A stretch of DNA of 28,174 nt from a virus: positions 1 to 28,174 of IMG/VR virus record IMGVR_UViG_3300031669_000184. One strand, given 5' to 3'. Below are positions 15,677 to 23,811 of the stretch, piece by piece. The notes beneath the pieces are model-generated. The model did not search any database. It was given only the letters and a program-made list of their open reading frames with translations, and was not told where the DNA came from. How positions within the stretch are numbered: the stretch's first letter is position 1; each line of letters starts with the position of its first letter. The translations under genes were made by a program, and so were the position numbers.

Positions 15677-17329
15677 TTATTCTTTAAAGAACTGTAATGT
15701 ATCAATGAATCCAACTTCTTCTTTTTCTTTAACGTGTCTCATAATACTATAATCATTAAAATCTGTACCTGATCTCTCTGTATTCATATTCATTATATCA
15801 AGCATTTCGGTTGAAAGAGATGCATATTTTTTGGAGTCAAGTAATAAAGGTGGATCATACTTTCTAACATACATACATACGGCAGCAGCTAGTGCCAAGT
15901 CATCGTGACACCCTGTATCTGCTTCAACCTTACCACTTGTTTTTGAAACCAATCCTGTTAATTCAAGAGCAAGTCTTTCTGATCTAACACTTTCAGGATA
16001 TTGTGTCATATATGAATATAAAGCATCAATCATTAATGGTCTTGTTTTTGCAGTTGTTGATATGCCAGGTTTCCATGCATTTTTTCCAACTTTTTCTTTA
16101 TATAGTAATGTTGAAAACTCACTATTATTAATATGCTCAACAACCTGATTACCATATGAATTTGATTCTACAACCAAGGTACCAGGATATTGTGTTGCAG
16201 CAACTTGAACAACTTTGACAAAATCAAGGACTTTACACTTTCCTTGATATTCCCAAACCTGTTCTAATGTTTCATAATTCCACACAGTTATTGCTGACAT
16301 ATCCTGACCATGCTCTGGAGCTGTATCAACTCCAATTATATAATGAACTCCTGGTATCGGTTCTTCAAATTTCCAGACTTCACCATTGAATATTTTAAGT
16401 CTTTCTAACGGTTTGATACATGACGCTTGCATCTTTTCAACAGTGTCTGCTTCAAAGAATGAACCCTCAGCAGGTAAGAATTTTAACTCTAACTCTTGAG
16501 CTATTTTTTTATGATCATTGTTAAATAGTCTACATTGGGTTTCATACCACGAAGGATCTTCTGATAACTCAGGAATCATCTTCCAATGAATAACGAATGG
16601 ATGAAAAATATCTTCTCTTGAAATTGCTCTCATATATTTTTCAAAATACCACTGTCCAATTCCAATTGTTTTGTTTGGAGTTGAAAGAACTACAGTACCA
16701 TATGGAATATTTGCTTTTCTTGCGTGCATTTGGTTTGTTGAAAGAGCAGGAACCATGCTAGTCCATGCTGAATCAATATGACCAACAAATGCTGCCTCAT
16801 CAATTACTAATAGAGTAATTGCCTTACCACGAAGAGTCTTATCTGGAGCATTTGGGTTGACAGGCGAAGCATATACTTTACTTCCATTTGTAAGAATAAA
16901 TGATTGCTCTGCTCTTTTAGCAAATCCTCTTCCAAGAAGTCCACCAAGAGGTTTCATCCATTCAGGAATCTTTTCAACCATTCCTCTGATTGCTCTAGCA
17001 AAGTCTGTTGCTTCCTTGTAGTCTTTTGAAATAATCCCAATTACAACATTGTCATAAAATACTGATAACCAAGCAGAGTATGCTTGAATAATTGTTGATA
17101 TCCCAATTTGCCTACTTTTTAAAACTAATACATATTTATATCTTTCAACGCTATCAATTAACTCGACTTGTTTTCTGTACGGATTTAGTAATCGATCTTT
17201 CCCTGGCAATTCAATATATACATATTTTCTACAGAAGTAATCGAAGCTAGATTTACACTTTAAAAATTCTGCAACGAACTCATCTGCCATTTGAGTTAGT
17301 TGCTGCGAATTTCTAGCGATTGATAACAT
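15677..17329 (-). CDS. terL: Terminase large subunit
   Basis: A 550-residue packaging motor with AAAGGAG six bases before its ATG. The ATPase domain shows a Q-motif-like NPYRKQ at 49-54, a deviant Walker A KSRQIGIST at 71-79, Walker B LLVIDEAA at 173-180 with catalytic E178, and the coupling motif STPN at 216-219. The RNase H-like nuclease domain has its acidic residues at D335 (GVDTAPEHGQD), E388 (VVESN) and D476 (GCHDDLALA). The arrangement matches T4 gp17-type terminases, which cut concatemers and pump DNA into the prohead. No small terminase subunit was recognised nearby. The last 50 residues are a helical, charged tail. Confidence 0.95.
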   Translation of the reverse strand: MLSIARNSQQLTQMADEFVAEFLKCKSSFDYFCRKYVYIELPGKDRLLNPYRKQVELIDSVERYKYVLVLKSRQIGISTIIQAYSAWLSVFYDNVVIGIISKDYKEATDFARAIRGMVEKIPEWMKPLGGLLGRGFAKRAEQSFILTNGSKVYASPVNPNAPDKTLRGKAITLLVIDEAAFVGHIDSAWTSMVPALSTNQMHARKANIPYGTVVLSTPNKTIGIGQWYFEKYMRAISREDIFHPFVIHWKMIPELSEDPSWYETQCRLFNNDHKKIAQELELKFLPAEGSFFEADTVEKMQASCIKPLERLKIFNGEVWKFEEPIPGVHYIIGVDTAPEHGQDMSAITVWNYETLEQVWEYQGKCKVLDFVKVVQVAATQYPGTLVVESNSYGNQVVEHINNSEFSTLLYKEKVGKNAWKPGISTTAKTRPLMIDALYSYMTQYPESVRSERLALELTGLVSKTSGKVEADTGCHDDLALAAAVCMYVRKYDPPLLLDSKKYASLSTEMLDIMNMNTERSGTDFNDYSIMRHVKEKEEVGFIDTLQFFKE

Positions 17330-17356
17330 ACGATTCTCCTTTATTATTTGTTCTTA

Positions 17357-18634
17357 TTAGTTGATTGTCTTATTGGTCCTAACTAAGTATATACGTGCCA
17401 TTGATTCCCAGTCTCTTGCTTTTACAAAATCTAGTGTACTCGCTTTGAGAATATACTTTCCTGTAAGATTTGTAACTGAGGACATTTTAGAGTTTAATTG
17501 TACTGCTTCACCTACCTCCATAAGATTGAATAACATTAGACTTCTTTCTAATTGTATTGTTACTGTGGCTAATTCTGAAATTGATTTAGATAGATTAGCG
17601 TTGATATATGTTTGCGATTGATCATTTCCACTATGGTCTTTTGAATATAGAACTCTAGTTTTTGGATCAATATCTTGTTTATCAAAAAAGATTTCATTTG
17701 ATTTTGAAATTATTCCATATTTTCCGGCAAATGATTCAAGGTCTATATCAAATTGTGTAAATAATGTATCTTTTGGTTTGGCAATATATTTAATAGTTGG
17801 TGCGATTGCCGCAAATGTTGAACTTCCGCTATAACCAGTTTTTAAAGGGAGTAGTGTATAGTAAGTTGTTCCGTCTCCTGATTTCTTAATTATATCTTCA
17901 TTATTAGCTCCTGTTGCTAATTGCCAAACTGTAAATCTATGAGATGTTGTTATTTTCTTAGTTATATTTTTTATATTGAGTATCGACTTTGAAGGTTGGG
18001 TTGTATTAGAAGAACAATATACGGCAGGAATCCCATTAAAGATACCAATTGTTCTGTTTAAATATTTTATAGCTTGATATAATGTAGTTGGGGGTACTAA
18101 AATTTGATCTAGTACCTCAGTGTTTCTATCATTCGTATCATAATTTAAAGTAGTATTCGTTACATAAGTTGATACCAAATGGTTGATGGCTGTATATAAA
18201 TCTCTTCCAAAAAATACATCGTTTACAATTGTGTTCATTACTTTATAGGGGTATCTAGCAACTGCAGTAACTGTAAATGGTTTTCTTTCTTTATAACCAG
18301 TAGTCTGCAACGGAGGTCCAAGTTTATCGTACATTGGAACATCTATTTCTGTAGTAATAGGTAAGAGTTCCATGCTTATTCTTTCTAGAGAAAAATCTTC
18401 AGCAACAGTTCCGATAAATCTTATATTTAGACTGATAGGTTCTTGACCATATAACTTTTCTACAATAACATCAGAAGGATCCAAGAACATATCCAATATT
18501 ACTGTCTGATATGGAACTTCAATAGACGAAAGAATACTGATTTTATAAAGATCAGGAGTCAAATCAAGTTTGCCTATCTTTACTTCAAATTCATATGTTC
18601 TGGTTGGTGACCAGTATCTACTTTTTTCTACCAT
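17357..18634 (-). CDS. Baseplate hub protein (gp27/gpD-like)
   Basis: A 425-residue protein. The N-terminal beta domain begins RYWSPTRTYEFEVKIGKLDL and continues with ILSSIEVPYQTVILDMFLDP. The middle has FTVTAVARYPYKVMNTI and LYQAIKYLNRTIGIFNGIPA, and the C-terminal part LMEVGEAVQLNSKMS, then NLTGKYILKASTLDF, a strand pattern typical of the hub fold of contractile tails. The hub joins the tube to the central spike. AGAGG lies eight bases before the start. It is the first gene of the minus-strand structural unit that begins right after the intrinsic terminator, so a promoter should lie in 18635-18666, although I see none that is convincing. Confidence 0.65.
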   Translation of the reverse strand: MVEKSRYWSPTRTYEFEVKIGKLDLTPDLYKISILSSIEVPYQTVILDMFLDPSDVIVEKLYGQEPISLNIRFIGTVAEDFSLERISMELLPITTEIDVPMYDKLGPPLQTTGYKERKPFTVTAVARYPYKVMNTIVNDVFFGRDLYTAINHLVSTYVTNTTLNYDTNDRNTEVLDQILVPPTTLYQAIKYLNRTIGIFNGIPAVYCSSNTTQPSKSILNIKNITKKITTSHRFTVWQLATGANNEDIIKKSGDGTTYYTLLPLKTGYSGSSTFAAIAPTIKYIAKPKDTLFTQFDIDLESFAGKYGIISKSNEIFFDKQDIDPKTRVLYSKDHSGNDQSQTYINANLSKSISELATVTIQLERSLMLFNLMEVGEAVQLNSKMSSVTNLTGKYILKASTLDFVKARDWESMARIYLVRTNKTIN

Positions 18635-18666
18635 CCATATAACCTCTTCTTTTTATTTTTTGTTCC

Positions 18667-18699
18667 AAAAAAAAGAAGGTGGGGGTTAATAACCCCCAC
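18667..18699 (-). terminator. Intrinsic terminator, minus strand
   Basis: GTGGGGGTT (18679-18687) and AACCCCCAC (18691-18699) pair perfectly around a three-base loop. Read on the minus strand, the hairpin is followed by CTTC and then eight T residues (18674-18667). This is a textbook intrinsic terminator placed just after the stop of the minus-strand gene ending at 18705. It separates the RNA polymerase/FolE2 unit from the hub/terminase unit. The stem is far more GC-rich than its surroundings. On the plus strand the hairpin is followed by ACTTATTAAG, so it works in one direction only. Confidence 0.9.
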
Positions 18700-18704
18700 A
18701 CTTA

Positions 18705-19628
18705 TTAAGTAGTTTCTCCCGATTCTATCCTTGACAATACATCATACATTCTTGCCGGAATGACAAGAACGCTTTCAGCTGCACTCTCAAGCATTTTCTT
18801 TGCATTGAGGTTTTGTTCAAGACTACTATACCGAACAATTGCAAGGAACATTTGCCACAATGTTGGCAACCGGCCTTCTTCATCTTGCATATCTTCAAGC
18901 AATTTTGAAACTGCTTCTCTGCGGCGTTTACCAACAGCTTCAATCAGATCCATTGTACCGAGCATTTGTTGTTCAGTTACTTGCTCGGTAAAATTTTGTG
19001 ATATTAAGTCAATGATGTTTTCTGAAAATGCTCCCATATATGTTCCTATGGCTGAGGACATTGTTGTCCTTGCACTTTCAATGTGAACCATTCTCATTTC
19101 CCCTAATTTGAAGGCAAACGATAATGACTCACCATCATAATCCAATGAGATTGCAAATGCTACTGATGCCGCTTTTGTGCCGTCATAGCTATTATTTACA
19201 ACCATGACTGGGATAACATCGCCGGCTTCCAGAGTATTTTTACTGCTCTGAATGGCGATCTCATTTCTCATCCGGGTAAGGTCATATGACATAATGGTGT
19301 TTTCATCAATGATTGGGAATCCAATACTCTGGACTGAATCCCGAATCTGTTGATTTAAAACATCATTCCCAAGGAATTTATAAATGTTGGAAACATACCC
19401 ACAATATTTATAGTCTTCTTCGTCTGGTGGGCTTGTGTAAACTGCAACCACTGGGACAAAATCATTATCCGTTGGATGAACAAATACTTCATCCTCGCCT
19501 GGCAAATACCCTGTTGTCAATGCTCTATATGCAACAGAACCGTATCTGTCAGAATGGAAGAATAGCCCTTTGGCTGCTCCACTGGTGTTAAGACCCATTT
19601 CAGCTGCTCTCTCTGCGAAAGGTATCAT
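18705..19628 (-). CDS. Unknown phage protein, 307 aa
   Basis: Started at 19628 (MIPFAERAAEMGLN), where AAAGGAG lies upstream; a longer in-frame start at 19673 is inside the preceding gene and has no such site. The middle contains VIPVMVVNNSYDGTKAASVA followed by FAISLDYDGESLSFAFKLG, which faintly recalls DUF932-type phage proteins, and the C-terminal third is helical and charged (LIEAVGKRRREAVSKLLEDM). No membrane segment or catalytic motif is seen. It is the last gene before the terminator and overlaps the previous gene by 29 bases. Codons here are visibly more GC-rich than in the tail genes. Confidence 0.6.
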   Translation of the reverse strand: MIPFAERAAEMGLNTSGAAKGLFFHSDRYGSVAYRALTTGYLPGEDEVFVHPTDNDFVPVVAVYTSPPDEEDYKYCGYVSNIYKFLGNDVLNQQIRDSVQSIGFPIIDENTIMSYDLTRMRNEIAIQSSKNTLEAGDVIPVMVVNNSYDGTKAASVAFAISLDYDGESLSFAFKLGEMRMVHIESARTTMSSAIGTYMGAFSENIIDLISQNFTEQVTEQQMLGTMDLIEAVGKRRREAVSKLLEDMQDEEGRLPTLWQMFLAIVRYSSLEQNLNAKKMLESAAESVLVIPARMYDVLSRIESGETT

Positions 19629-19950
19629 TTGAAATCTCCTTTGTAAGCATATGTTCATCAAGAACATTGCCAATTGCTTTTTTCATCTCAAGAAAAAGTC
19701 CTTCTTGAAACACTACTGCGATGTCATTATATACTAATCTTGAAAAGTGTTTTAATAATATGTCCATAAATTGATCAGGAGTAACATCCCCGGTTATACC
19801 ATATCTACTTTTTCCGATATAGGTTTTATCCCTCATGCAAAATAATATCAGGTCTGCTTCATGTTGAAGATCATTTCTTGGGATTGTGTGAGTATGTGAC
19901 CCACCTCCCATACTGCCTGATAATTTTGAGTGAAATGTACTAGGAGCCAT
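19600..19950 (-). CDS. Hypothetical protein, 116 aa
   Basis: A small soluble protein whose ATG overlaps the stop of the methyltransferase-like gene in TAATG, with GGAGG upstream. It starts with a Ser/Gly/His-rich segment (KLSGSMGGGSHTHTIPRNDL), then forms a helical alpha/beta body (TPDQFMDILLKHFSRLVYND and VVFQEGLFLEMKKAIGNVL). The HTH residues in GGSHTHTIP could bind metal but are not a known site. It overlaps the next gene by 29 bases. The family is not recognised. Confidence 0.6.
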   Translation of the reverse strand: MAPSTFHSKLSGSMGGGSHTHTIPRNDLQHEADLILFCMRDKTYIGKSRYGITGDVTPDQFMDILLKHFSRLVYNDIAVVFQEGLFLEMKKAIGNVLDEHMLTKEISNDTFRRESS

Positions 19951-20543
19951 TATATCCTCCGGGCTTGAAACCTCAGATAGATATCTCGCCCATCAAACTT
20001 GAAACCAGGTTCAACATTTTCGACTTTGAATCTTCCTTCCATTTCCCAAAAATGATAAGCTCGGTCCGGAGTCCATATGGATGCATGAGGGCATGATGGT
20101 TCATTTAGAAGTTCTGTAGTTAATAAGATATTGTGTTCTTCAAAAGCTGGGCACGTTGGACTCTCATCTAATAATAGTTGAGCGAGTGTATTATAGTTAG
20201 GTACTATAATATCCACTCTGGCATTCTTTTTTGTAACAGTTGAAATAAGATAAATGAAATACATGAGCTGTGTAAATGATACATGCTCAAGGAATCTATA
20301 GATACAAACTCTATCAAACATCATGATAGTTCTTTCCATAAATTCAAAAGCATCCATTTTGACATTTGCTTTATGATACCTTGTACCAATCCACTGAGTC
20401 CAGTCATATTCTACTACTGCTGGTTCTGTGCAAAGCATATACATGGGGTCTACATTGACAAGAAATCTTTCTTGAAGATCGACATCTACAGTATCTATCG
20501 GTGGAATCTTTCCAGCTGCAATATTTAGTATTGTTTCTGACAT
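19950..20543 (-). CDS. SAM-dependent methyltransferase-like protein, reduced motif I
   Basis: A 197-residue protein with AAAGGAG before the ATG. ILNIAAGKIPPID at the N-terminus resembles motif I of class I methyltransferases but lacks the full GxGxG. Later, FDRVCIYRFLEHVSFTQLMY and ARVDIIVPNYNTLAQLLL match the motif IV and V region of methyltransferase type-11-like proteins, where the EH after the strand is typical. The C-terminal 60 residues form a beta extension ending FKFDGRDIYLRFQARRI. By family it would move a methyl group from SAM to an unknown substrate; the weakened motif I makes activity uncertain. Its neighbours are hypothetical genes and a possible polymerase-like gene. Confidence 0.55.
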   Translation of the reverse strand: MSETILNIAAGKIPPIDTVDVDLQERFLVNVDPMYMLCTEPAVVEYDWTQWIGTRYHKANVKMDAFEFMERTIMMFDRVCIYRFLEHVSFTQLMYFIYLISTVTKKNARVDIIVPNYNTLAQLLLDESPTCPAFEEHNILLTTELLNEPSCPHASIWTPDRAYHFWEMEGRFKVENVEPGFKFDGRDIYLRFQARRI

Positions 20544-20580
20544 ATAGTCTCCTTTACCAACTTACATTTTTTATTTTTTC

Positions 20581-21312
20581 TCATCGTACAAACTCAATCA
20601 CAATACTTTTAGTAAAGGGTTGAATATAGAATTTGAAGTACCTTTCTTTATCCACATCTTGTGTGTCCATTATTTTAAGGGTTTGAGAAGAAACTTCCAT
20701 TTCTCCAAACCGTTTTAAATAAATATTGAATTTGTTATTTTTAGATGGAATTGCAAACAATCTAGCATTCTGAGAGTTCATAAAATTATCTTTTATTTTA
20801 TGTAACCTTTTAAACATTGACTCTCTATTAAGGTCAACAGTTCTACATATTTGATCATAGATAACATCAATCTCGGGATATCTGAATGATACTCCTTTGA
20901 TTGTAACTTTGTTATTGTTATCGAGCGCAATATATTTAGTCCTGTCAATTGAGGATATGAATATCTGAAATGTTTTCCTCAGATCAAGTGGAGTTTGTTG
21001 AAGGTTTGTTTCTCTTAAAGATCGGGTTATTATAATTCCATCATATTGGCGTAAGATTATTTGTTCGTCTTTGACGTTATTTTTGCTAATATATTCATCA
21101 ATTATTGATTTGGTTGTATTTCTTAAAAGAGATGTTAACCTAGGATTCTTCTGCATCATTTTCCCAATTTGAATGTTTCTTGCTATCTTATCATTTGGGT
21201 CAATACCTGTCATATCGAAATCCAGTTTTTTCATTATATTATAATGACAGGCTTCAATATCATAGAGATATACATCTCTTAGGACTAGTTTTAATTCATT
21301 ATTTATTTTCAT
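20581..21312 (-). CDS. Unknown protein with polymerase-palm-like motifs
   Basis: A 243-residue protein. VYLYDIEACHYNIMKKL (D18) resembles polymerase motif A (Asp, then Tyr-Pro-like turn), KSIIDEY with a basic helix at about 58-75 could be motif B, IILRQYDGIIIT (D91) resembles a beta-hairpin motif C with only one acidic residue, and TKYIALDNNNKVTIKGV at 125-141 looks like the KKxY-plus-KG step found after motif C in family B polymerases. The order is right, but the protein is far smaller than a replicative polymerase and lacks an exonuclease. Seen as a whole it may be a reduced polymerase-related protein or an unrelated fold. The start has no Shine-Dalgarno site; a short upstream frame ends over it in ATGA. 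Confidence 0.4.
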   Translation of the reverse strand: MKINNELKLVLRDVYLYDIEACHYNIMKKLDFDMTGIDPNDKIARNIQIGKMMQKNPRLTSLLRNTTKSIIDEYISKNNVKDEQIILRQYDGIIITRSLRETNLQQTPLDLRKTFQIFISSIDRTKYIALDNNNKVTIKGVSFRYPEIDVIYDQICRTVDLNRESMFKRLHKIKDNFMNSQNARLFAIPSKNNKFNIYLKRFGEMEVSSQTLKIMDTQDVDKERYFKFYIQPFTKSIVIEFVR

Positions 21313-21323
21313 GATTTAAAAGA

Positions 21324-21395
21324 GGGCGGCGGGGATGGTTTCTGCTTAGACATGCTGTCGTCGCATCCAGCCATCGGGCCTGTGTCCCGCCGCCC
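21324..21395 (-). ncRNA. GC-rich foldable element between genes
   Basis: GGGCGGCGGG (21324-21333) and CCCGCCGCCC (21386-21395) are perfectly complementary over 10 bp, in a segment about two-thirds G+C inside an AT-rich genome. In the minus-strand transcript the inside can fold further: GATGG/CCATC stacks directly on the outer stem on one side with a 10-base bulge on the other, then CTG/CAG, then ATGC/GCAT with a seven-base loop. A short TCTTTT follows the outer stem on the minus strand, so it may act as a structured terminator or attenuator. It lies 11 bases before the ATG of the palm-like gene. Small overlapping frames (see findings) are a competing explanation. No known riboswitch or ribozyme core was recognised. 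Confidence 0.4.
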
Positions 21396-21404
21396 AAATC
21401 TCCA

Positions 21405-22166
21405 TTATTCCAGGGTATTGATGATCACGTTATCAATTTGGAGATGGTGATTGATATCCGTGACTTCGGCCTGACGAGCGAGTAACCAGTCAATGGCGTC
21501 GCCGTTTGTGGCAAGATCTTCGACCTTGCTACTTTGTTTGTACCGAAGATGTAACGCTTCAACATCGACCGGTTGGGCAAGTTTATCAACGATTGCGCCG
21601 GAGTCAGAAATTATACATTCAATTTCATTTTCTTTCTTTTTGACTCGAGATACTGAATAAGGAATCAGTTTCCCGTCGATATTGTTACAGAATACAACGA
21701 TGAGTCCAAGTCTTACCCCATAACATTTGATGAATATACCATTACCATAGTCGTAGGCTACTCGGAATCCGTTGTTGTAAATCTGCATATCTGATGCTTC
21801 CAGATCAAGAATAGGAAGTGTATCAGCGTGTTTGAAAATGAAAAGATCTCTCTTTTCATGTCCTTCTTCATCAGTTTCGCCACTGCCATCTGATACAGCA
21901 ATGATCATGTTTCTGACTGGGTCGACACCTCGGATTGCAACTCGAGGAATATTGATGTTTGGAAATTTATCAACGTTTTCCTCTAACCAGGTTGATAATC
22001 CTGTAACCCCGATGCCCGGAACTCCCGATGTCTCTGTGACTGCTTCAGTTTCCTCAGCTACTGCTTCGGTGGCCTCAACTGACTCATCCGGAATATCCAG
22101 TTCTGTTGCTGAAAATACGTTAGCTTCTGCTCCATCATCTTTTACCATGTCTGACAAGTTTTCCAT
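21405..22166 (-). CDS. Unknown protein with acidic N-terminus, 253 aa
   Basis: The first 50 residues are strongly acidic and rich in Glu, Ala, Val and Thr (EATEAVAEETEAVTETSGVP), probably disordered. The folded part is beta-rich: INIPRVAIRGVDPVRNMIIA, then FIFKHADTLPILDLEASD and FIKCYGVRLGLIVVFCNNID. No catalytic motif or membrane helix is evident. The ribosome site AAAGGAG is 11 bases from the ATG, a little far. The gene is noticeably richer in G+C than the tail genes. Its stop overlaps a short ATG frame in TAATG. The family is not recognised; a DNA- or protein-binding role would be a guess. Confidence 0.6.
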   Translation of the reverse strand: MENLSDMVKDDGAEANVFSATELDIPDESVEATEAVAEETEAVTETSGVPGIGVTGLSTWLEENVDKFPNINIPRVAIRGVDPVRNMIIAVSDGSGETDEEGHEKRDLFIFKHADTLPILDLEASDMQIYNNGFRVAYDYGNGIFIKCYGVRLGLIVVFCNNIDGKLIPYSVSRVKKKENEIECIISDSGAIVDKLAQPVDVEALHLRYKQSSKVEDLATNGDAIDWLLARQAEVTDINHHLQIDNVIINTLE

Positions 22167-22187
22167 TTAGTTTACTTCTCCTTTAGT

Positions 22188-22541
22188 TTAGTCTTCCCAC
22201 TTTAGTAGGTCTGTCTCAAGATTTGCTCTCCACTGATCTGGGTCATAATCCCCATATGTTTCAAGAGCTGCTCCTGCAAGAGCCATAATTTTAACTATTT
22301 CTTCATATGCCTTGGCTGGCGCTGATCCTTCATCTGCATGCTCAGTACAACCTTTTAGCCAAGGAGGTAACTCTTTCGACCACTTGCCGGCATAGGCGCT
22401 TTTGGCCTTGGTAAGATATTCTTCGATAATTACAAGGAAGCTGGCGAAGTTCAAAGTCTTTACATTTCGATATTCACCGAATGCTCGAGTTTGAAATGCC
22501 CTTTCCTTTCTATAAAGTTCTAACACTTTAAGTGTATTCAT
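22188..22541 (-). CDS. Hypothetical helical protein, 117 aa
   Basis: A small helical protein whose ATG overlaps the stop of the TIM-barrel gene (ATGA), with GAGG eight bases upstream. Distinct blocks are RKERAFQTRAFGEYRNVKTL, then NFASFLVIIEEYLTKAKSAY, ELPPWLKGCTEHAD and KIMALAGAALETYGDYDPDQW. I have the impression of a recurrent phage protein of this form, but cannot name it. It contains a single cysteine and no metal site. Coupled translation with the TIM-barrel gene suggests a related function or simple operon packing. Confidence 0.6.
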   Translation of the reverse strand: MNTLKVLELYRKERAFQTRAFGEYRNVKTLNFASFLVIIEEYLTKAKSAYAGKWSKELPPWLKGCTEHADEGSAPAKAYEEIVKIMALAGAALETYGDYDPDQWRANLETDLLKWED

Positions 22542-23239
22542 GTTATTAACCTCGTTAGATACTCATGATTCGTGTACAACTTGTGGTGATGTTCTGGCAT
22601 ATATTCCAAAACAATATCACCCTTCCAATGATACCTTCTTTTCAACTCTTTAACGAAGCCAGTTAAATTCAGATCTCCATTTTGAATATTAAATGGCAAA
22701 TGCTGTTTCCTTCCTATTCTGTTTGATAAGTGAATCACGGATGTATACTTTAAAATATACGGTAAAATGTGAGGATGGAACCAATGCTCTTCTGCATGGC
22801 TTGTATCAAAGCAAAGTTTTAATCGGTGCGGATTTTGCATACACCTTTCAATAATAAATAATGGATTTCGGAGTGCCTTTTTCTTCCTATGTTGGAAGTT
22901 TTCAATACACAATGTAGCATCAATATTACTTGATAAAAACGATTGTATGAAAAATTCTGCCCCTTTATTTGGATGTAGAATAAATTTTTGACAGAAGATT
23001 GTACTTGATAGTACTTCAATCATGCGTAGAATTTTATCAACTGGCTGCTTTAATGTATCAAGGGGAAGGTGGACTGCATTTACTCTGACATTGTTTTGAT
23101 AGATTTCGTTTACAATATCATCACTATAATCTTCCCATAATTGATACTTATATAAAGCTAATTGAATTGCTACGGGTATCTTTTTCAATTTGTATCTATT
23201 ATCAGGTCCGAAACCATATGATATAGATACATTTATCAT
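22538..23239 (-). CDS. Endonuclease IV / xylose-isomerase-like TIM barrel
   Basis: A 233-residue protein with repeated strand-helix units and metal-ligand residues at the places expected for the AP-endonuclease-2 superfamily: H57 (VHLPLD), H89 (LHPN), E113 (IENF), D145 and H148 (FDTSH), H170 (IHLSN), H180 and E212 (VLEYMPE). Compared by eye with E. coli endonuclease IV, most zinc ligands are kept, but the aspartate two residues before the H180-equivalent is a lysine here, and the protein is about 50 residues shorter. It could be a nuclease acting at abasic or modified sites, or a sugar-type isomerase. It is coupled by ATGA overlaps to the genes on both sides, downstream of FolE2, so a role in modified nucleotide metabolism or repair is attractive but unproven. 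Confidence 0.65.
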   Translation of the reverse strand: MINVSISYGFGPDNRYKLKKIPVAIQLALYKYQLWEDYSDDIVNEIYQNNVRVNAVHLPLDTLKQPVDKILRMIEVLSSTIFCQKFILHPNKGAEFFIQSFLSSNIDATLCIENFQHRKKKALRNPLFIIERCMQNPHRLKLCFDTSHAEEHWFHPHILPYILKYTSVIHLSNRIGRKQHLPFNIQNGDLNLTGFVKELKRRYHWKGDIVLEYMPEHHHKLYTNHEYLTRLIT

Positions 23240-23811
23240 GATAATTTCTCCACTACATTTTTTAAAAATTGGTCTAAATTATCAGACCACAACTCTTTTA
23301 TTACAGGTTCAATTTTTAAGTATCTTACACCTGTATGATCGTAAGGATAAGTTCCTACCCATGTCCAAGGAGATGTGGTATAATATTTTCTTATATGACC
23401 GGCTCTTTTACCTGTTAGCATTACGACTATTGAACCGTAGTCACTATATTTTTTTAACATTTTATGTTTAACCCATTTATATCTATTTAATATTATACCA
23501 AATTGATGGGCTGCATACATAGGTACTTGTGTTCGCCTTGCGCAATTTTCTTTCAATACCTGAAGATATTTGTCTTTTTCCATGAACCATGATTGCCAAC
23601 GTTGCTCATATTTCCAACTTCTATGATAACCGGAATCAAACTGAACAATATCGCCTGTTTTCCAATAACATCGTCCTTGATCATGGATGATTTCAAATGT
23701 AGCTTCATATGTTTCATAGAATGGTGCTATATTCATACGTCGATACTGTAATCCGTTACTGACACCGCTTTTTGTAACTTTATATGAATCTCCTTCCATC
23801 AAATCCTCCAT
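23236..23811 (-). CDS. Unknown protein coupled to FolE2, 191 aa
   Basis: The start chosen is 23811, with GGAAGGG five bases upstream inside the end of the FolE2 gene; an equally placed start at 23799 (site GGAGG) would shorten it by four residues. A still longer frame from 23910 lacks a site and lies deep inside FolE2. The protein is unusually rich in Tyr, Trp and basic residues. Blocks include MNIAPFYETYEATFEIIHDQ, CYWKTGDIVQFDSGYHRSW and a C-terminal beta region IVVMLTGKRAGHIRKYYTTS plus WVGTYPYDHTGVRYLKIEPV, which may be an SH3-like barrel. The family is not recognised. It overlaps FolE2 by about 30 bases and the TIM barrel by four. Confidence 0.6.
   Translation of the reverse strand: MEDLMEGDSYKVTKSGVSNGLQYRRMNIAPFYETYEATFEIIHDQGRCYWKTGDIVQFDSGYHRSWKYEQRWQSWFMEKDKYLQVLKENCARRTQVPMYAAHQFGIILNRYKWVKHKMLKKYSDYGSIVVMLTGKRAGHIRKYYTTSPWTWVGTYPYDHTGVRYLKIEPVIKELWSDNLDQFLKNVVEKLS

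Noticed and set aside
21313-21404. Hammerhead ribozyme
   Set aside because: No CTGATGA core on either strand; only a chance GAAA.
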